Below, piece after piece: positions 5,689 to 8,103 of a DNA stretch of 8,103 nucleotides. The position numbers and the translations under genes are program-made. This DNA is from SG8-39 sp041558415 (lineage in GTDB: Bacteria; Pseudomonadota; Gammaproteobacteria; Burkholderiales; SG8-39), in the NCBI GenBank assembly GCA_041558415.1, contig JBFFEY010000100.1, positions 1 to 8,103 on the forward strand, read 5' to 3'. The notes beneath the pieces are model-generated. The model was given only the letters and a program-made list of their open reading frames with translations, was not told where the DNA came from and made no database searches. Each line of letters opens with the position of its first letter. The stretch's first letter is position 1.

Positions 5689-5756
5689 TCAGTAGCCTGA
5701 GTCAAAGCCACGGCCGGCGCATGTGTCGCCCGTGCAGCCTGGCGCTGAGACCGGCC
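5689..5756 (+). promoter_or_regulatory. Candidate structured leader RNA with CAAAGCC core, loosely GEMM-like
   Basis: TCAG (5689-5692) and CTGA (5697-5700) form a short hairpin, followed by GT and CAAAGCC (5703-5709). CACGG (5709-5713) then pairs with CCGTG (5730-5734), with GCG (5717-5719) and CGC (5727-5729) stacking inside, and GCAGCC (5734-5739) follows. The order hairpin, CAAAGCC, stem, AGCC resembles the core of c-di-GMP-I riboswitches. The left GGCAAACC part, the GNRA tetraloop and the GGGUU 3' part are not seen. GGCCGG (5712-5717) can alternatively pair with CCGGCC (5751-5756). It may be a divergent relative, a different RNA, or chance. Confidence 0.3.
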
Positions 5757-5797
5757 AATTCGCGCCGTTCGTCGCCGATATTCGGCGCGCTTTCCTT

Positions 5798-5819
5798 CGT
5801 TTTAAAGAAAACGTTTTAA
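5798..5819 (+). repeat. Short direct repeat CGTTTTAA, two copies
   Basis: CGTTTTAA occurs at 5798-5805 and 5812-5819, spaced 14 bases start to start, with the palindrome AAAACGTTTT (5808-5817) across the second copy. It sits at the border between GC-rich and AT-rich leader sequence and could be a tandem protein-binding site. Confidence 0.35.
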
Positions 5820-6024
5820 CTTCAATGTGTTGCGTTATATCTGCGGCTTTCTAACGACAACCCCTGGTTCAAATAAAATACTGTGAAAAGATTGGCTTAC
5901 AGCAACTACTTCATTCTTGTTATAACTATCGCCTCTAACGATCAATTTTTTGTCAAGGAACGGTCGTAGTCGAGCGTGGTTATTGACTTGCCTAAATATC
6001 CTGTCGACTCGAATGAGGAGTGAG

Positions 6025-8103
6025 ATGCGAGTCGGCAGCGTGTCTGCGAAGAAAGCACGCAGCACCCCGCAGTGGCGACCACGCCGCAGCGCGCTCGCGC
6101 TCGAGCTGCGCATGCTGTTCGACGGCGCGGCCGCTGCAACCGTCGAGCAGCTGGACACGCTCGATCCGCTGCCGGATTTTCAGGACAGCACGCAGCAGAC
6201 CGACACGCAATCGCTCGCTGAGGCGCAGCAGGTTCAGCCCGGCACCGCGGAAGTCATCGAATCGTCGCTGAGCGACGCGCTGCTCGACCCCGAAGCGAGC
6301 AACGGCGGCCACGAACTCCTCTTCATCGATCCGAAGGTCACCGACTACCAGCAGCTCGTCGACCTGGCGAAGCCCAACGTCGAGGTCGTCGTCCTCGATC
6401 CGCTGCGCGACGGCCTGCAGCAGATCACCGAGACGCTCGAGGGCCGCAGCGACATCAGCGCGATCCACATCGTCTCGCACGGCGAGGCGGGCAAGCTCTA
6501 CCTCGGTGCCGGCAGCGTCACGCTCACCACGGTGGTCGCGCGCGCCGCCGAGCTCGGGGCGTGGAGCGCGAGCCTCGCGCCGGGCGCCGACCTTCTGCTC
6601 TACGGCTGCGACATCGCCGCCGGTGACGCGGGCCGCGCGTTCGTCGACACGCTCTCCGCCGCCACCGGCGCCGACGTCACGGCGTCGACCGACACGACGG
6701 GCAACTGGGCCTACGGCGGCGATTGGAACCTGGAATACGCCACCGGCTCGATCGAAGCGTCGATCGGCCTCGTGCCGGAAGTGCAGGACGAGTGGTTCGC
6801 GGTGCTGGCGACGACCTCGTTCCAGCAGGGTGTCAATTCATACGCTGGCACGCAGGACACCACGCTGTGGGAAGAAACGCCCGACGCCACGTCGGGCGCA
6901 AACACCACCTTCGACGTCGACCTGGACGCGAACCTGGGCTTTGAGAGTCAATCGATACTCAGGTTCGACAACATCTTTGGCGCCGGCGCCGACCAGATAC
7001 CCCTCGGCGCCATCATCGATGATGTCCAGGTAGTCCTGACCACCAACGGTACGTCAAACACCACCGACACCATCAACCTTTACCGGATGCTCGTCGACTG
7101 GAACGAGTCGACCGCAACCTGGAATACGTTGACCGGTGGATTGAACTCGGGCGTCGACTACCTCGCGACAGCCGATGCTTCCTTGACCGGTGTCGGGGAC
7201 GGTGTCGCTGCCAACGTGGACGCGATCTTTACCGGCGCGAACCTTGTGGCGACGTTGCAGGCCTGGTCGGATGGCGCAACCAGCAACTACGGATGGGCCG
7301 TCCTCAACAGCGGCACTGACGGCATTACGTTCCGGTCATCGGAAACCGGCACGCTCACCTACCGGCCAGAGCTCATCGTCACCTGGCATCTTGCCTCGGG
7401 CTTCGCCAACGACGACGCGGCTTCCTACTCCGACGAAGTGCTGGCGGACTCGCCAATCAACTACTTCAGACTCGGCGAGGCTTCGGCGCCCCTGGTCGAC
7501 ATCGGCTCGTCGCCGGCCACTGACATCCAGTTGCTCGGCGGCGTCCTGCTCGGCCAGCCGGGTGCGATCGCGGGCGACAGCGACACTGCCGTCGTTTTCG
7601 ACGGCGTCGATGACGCCATCGTCATCGGCGAGACCAGCGGCTACGCGACCGGGCCGGCGAACGGCACGATCCAGTTCTGGTTCAGGACCGACAGTCTCAC
7701 GAGCACGCAGGGTCTGTTCTCGCGCGACGCGACCGGCACTGCCGAGCCCGGCCACCTCCTGATTCGCTACCTTGGGGGTGGCCCGGACAGCGGCGCGCCG
7801 GACAACTCGATCCAGGTACGGCTGCAGGACGGCGTAACCAGCTACTACGCCTGGAGCGATGTAACGATTGACGACAACAACTGGCATCACGTCGCCTTCT
7901 CGTTCGGCGCCGACGGCATGGCGCTCTACGTCGACGGCCAGCTGCAGTCGACCAACGGCACAAATGCCTATACCGGCGGCATTAATGGCAACGACGAGCC
8001 GATCGTGCTCGGCGCCAACTCCTGGGGTAGCGCTACCGACACGGCATTCCCGCTGCAGCAGTATCTCGACGGGGCGATGGACGAATTCGCGATCTTCGGC
8101 TCG
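6025..8103 (+). CDS. Giant surface protein, N-terminal part: LEPR-like motif, DUF4347, DNRLRE/CBM96-like, LamG (partial)
   Basis: The frame is open from ATG 6025 to the right edge (693 codons, no stop), so the protein is incomplete. GAGGAG (6015-6020) precedes the ATG by four bases. Residues 1-26 are basic and there is no Sec signal peptide. ELRMLFDGA (27-35) is a variant of the LEPR-type motif at the start of many giant type I-secreted proteins. An acidic, Gln/Ser/Ala-rich linker follows (36-95). DUF4347 covers about 97-245, with IHIVSHG (His148, His152) and LLLYGCD (Cys195), arranged like the HG...C of clan CD peptidases and CHAT domains. Residues about 265-456 match DNRLRE/CBM96-like domains: SILRFDN, then DWNESTATWN, then LQAWSDG, then SSETGTLTYRPELIVTW. 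Residues about 479-693 form a LamG/concanavalin-like lectin domain: NYFRLGE, AVVFDGVDDAIVIG, NWHHVAFSF, LYVDGQL, GAMDEFAIFG. I infer an exported adhesin or carbohydrate-binding surface protein, probably much longer with repeats and a C-terminal type I secretion signal outside the window. Confidence 0.85.
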   Translation, partial: MRVGSVSAKKARSTPQWRPRRSALALELRMLFDGAAAATVEQLDTLDPLPDFQDSTQQTDTQSLAEAQQVQPGTAEVIESSLSDALLDPEASNGGHELLFIDPKVTDYQQLVDLAKPNVEVVVLDPLRDGLQQITETLEGRSDISAIHIVSHGEAGKLYLGAGSVTLTTVVARAAELGAWSASLAPGADLLLYGCDIAAGDAGRAFVDTLSAATGADVTASTDTTGNWAYGGDWNLEYATGSIEASIGLVPEVQDEWFAVLATTSFQQGVNSYAGTQDTTLWEETPDATSGANTTFDVDLDANLGFESQSILRFDNIFGAGADQIPLGAIIDDVQVVLTTNGTSNTTDTINLYRMLVDWNESTATWNTLTGGLNSGVDYLATADASLTGVGDGVAANVDAIFTGANLVATLQAWSDGATSNYGWAVLNSGTDGITFRSSETGTLTYRPELIVTWHLASGFANDDAASYSDEVLADSPINYFRLGEASAPLVDIGSSPATDIQLLGGVLLGQPGAIAGDSDTAVVFDGVDDAIVIGETSGYATGPANGTIQFWFRTDSLTSTQGLFSRDATGTAEPGHLLIRYLGGGPDSGAPDNSIQVRLQDGVTSYYAWSDVTIDDNNWHHVAFSFGADGMALYVDGQLQSTNGTNAYTGGINGNDEPIVLGANSWGSATDTAFPLQQYLDGAMDEFAIFGS

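Larger units (their letters stand above)
5606..6024. other. 419-nt intergenic region with AT-rich leader to the giant surface-protein gene
   Basis: No credible gene is seen on either strand. Composition falls sharply: 5811-5960 is about 36% GC by hand count, against obviously much higher values in the flanking genes. Contents from left to right are alternative hairpins and a T-run (5639-5677), a CAAAGCC foldable segment (5689-5756), a GC-rich hairpin (GCGCCG 5762-5767 with CGGCGC 5784-5789), repeated CGTTTTAA (5798-5805 and 5812-5819), two copies of TCTAACGA (5850-5857 and 5934-5941), the palindrome GTTATAAC (5919-5926), and TTGACT (5983-5988), a possible -35 with no matching -10. I could not settle on a promoter. 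GAGGAG (6015-6020) is the ribosome binding site of the next gene. Confidence 0.75.

Noticed and set aside
5957..5990. GGAAC at 5957-5961 as an ECF promoter element for the surface-protein gene
   Set aside because: The -35 resembles an ECF site, but the sequence 16-17 bases later (TGGTT region) does not resemble a -10 for that class.
5983..6010. TTGACT (5983-5988) as the -35 of a sigma70 promoter
   Set aside because: Bases 17 +/- 1 downstream read GACTCG-like sequence, not a -10 box; TAAATA at 5993-5998 is only four bases away.
5606..6024. CRISPR array or insertion sequence ends in the AT-rich region
   Set aside because: Repeats are only 8 bases and occur twice; no regular repeat-spacer pattern, terminal inverted repeats, target duplications or transposase fragment can be seen.
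5835..6158. Minus-strand open frame of 107 codons in the AT-rich leader
   Set aside because: About half is antisense to the start of the surface-protein gene. The remaining part has a normal-looking composition but no recognisable motif, and its start would lie inside the opposing gene.

Overview
The window is GC-rich proteobacterial DNA, most likely from a betaproteobacterium. This is an inference from four things: the very high GC of the genes, an EngB GTPase gene divergent from a dihaem cytochrome c4-type gene, a NYN-LOTUS protein, and an ECF sigma/anti-sigma pair of a kind common in Burkholderiales. No sequence search was run, so genus is not assigned.

Layout. At 19-630 (minus) lies engB, the ribosome-assembly GTPase. 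Divergent from it is a periplasmic dihaem cytochrome c4-like protein (740-1375) that ends in a textbook intrinsic terminator (1421-1447). Next is a decayed dihydrolipoamide-dehydrogenase-like gene (1470-1786): its ribosome binding site, start and first glycine motif survive, the catalytic core is gone, and a C-terminal fragment remains in another frame. An ECF sigma factor (1883-2383) and its membrane anti-sigma factor (2380-3144) form an ATGA-overlapping operon. An 11-bp inverted repeat ends at the base before the sigma GTG and would mask its ribosome binding site. Convergent with this operon is a NYN-domain/LOTUS putative RNA-processing protein (3166-3972, minus). Divergent from that is a thiamine-diphosphate enzyme of the acetolactate-synthase superfamily (4064-5605); a 9-bp-arm palindrome lies between the two starts.

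From 5606 to 6024 there is no gene, and composition changes sharply: 5811-5960 is about 36% GC by hand count. This stretch holds a three-segment set of mutually exclusive hairpins ending in a T-run, a CAAAGCC-containing foldable segment with a loose resemblance to c-di-GMP-I (GEMM) riboswitches, and short repeats. It leads into a large open gene (6025 to the right edge, 693 codons so far). That gene encodes a LEPR-like N-terminus, a DUF4347 domain with a His/Cys pair resembling clan CD peptidases and CHAT domains, a DNRLRE/CBM96-like domain and a LamG-type lectin domain. This is the front end of a giant secreted, probably type I-exported, surface protein.

The left part is housekeeping and energy metabolism, the middle is regulation and RNA metabolism, and the right is accessory. 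The least explained parts are the right-hand leader plus giant protein, and the hairpin at the sigma-factor start.
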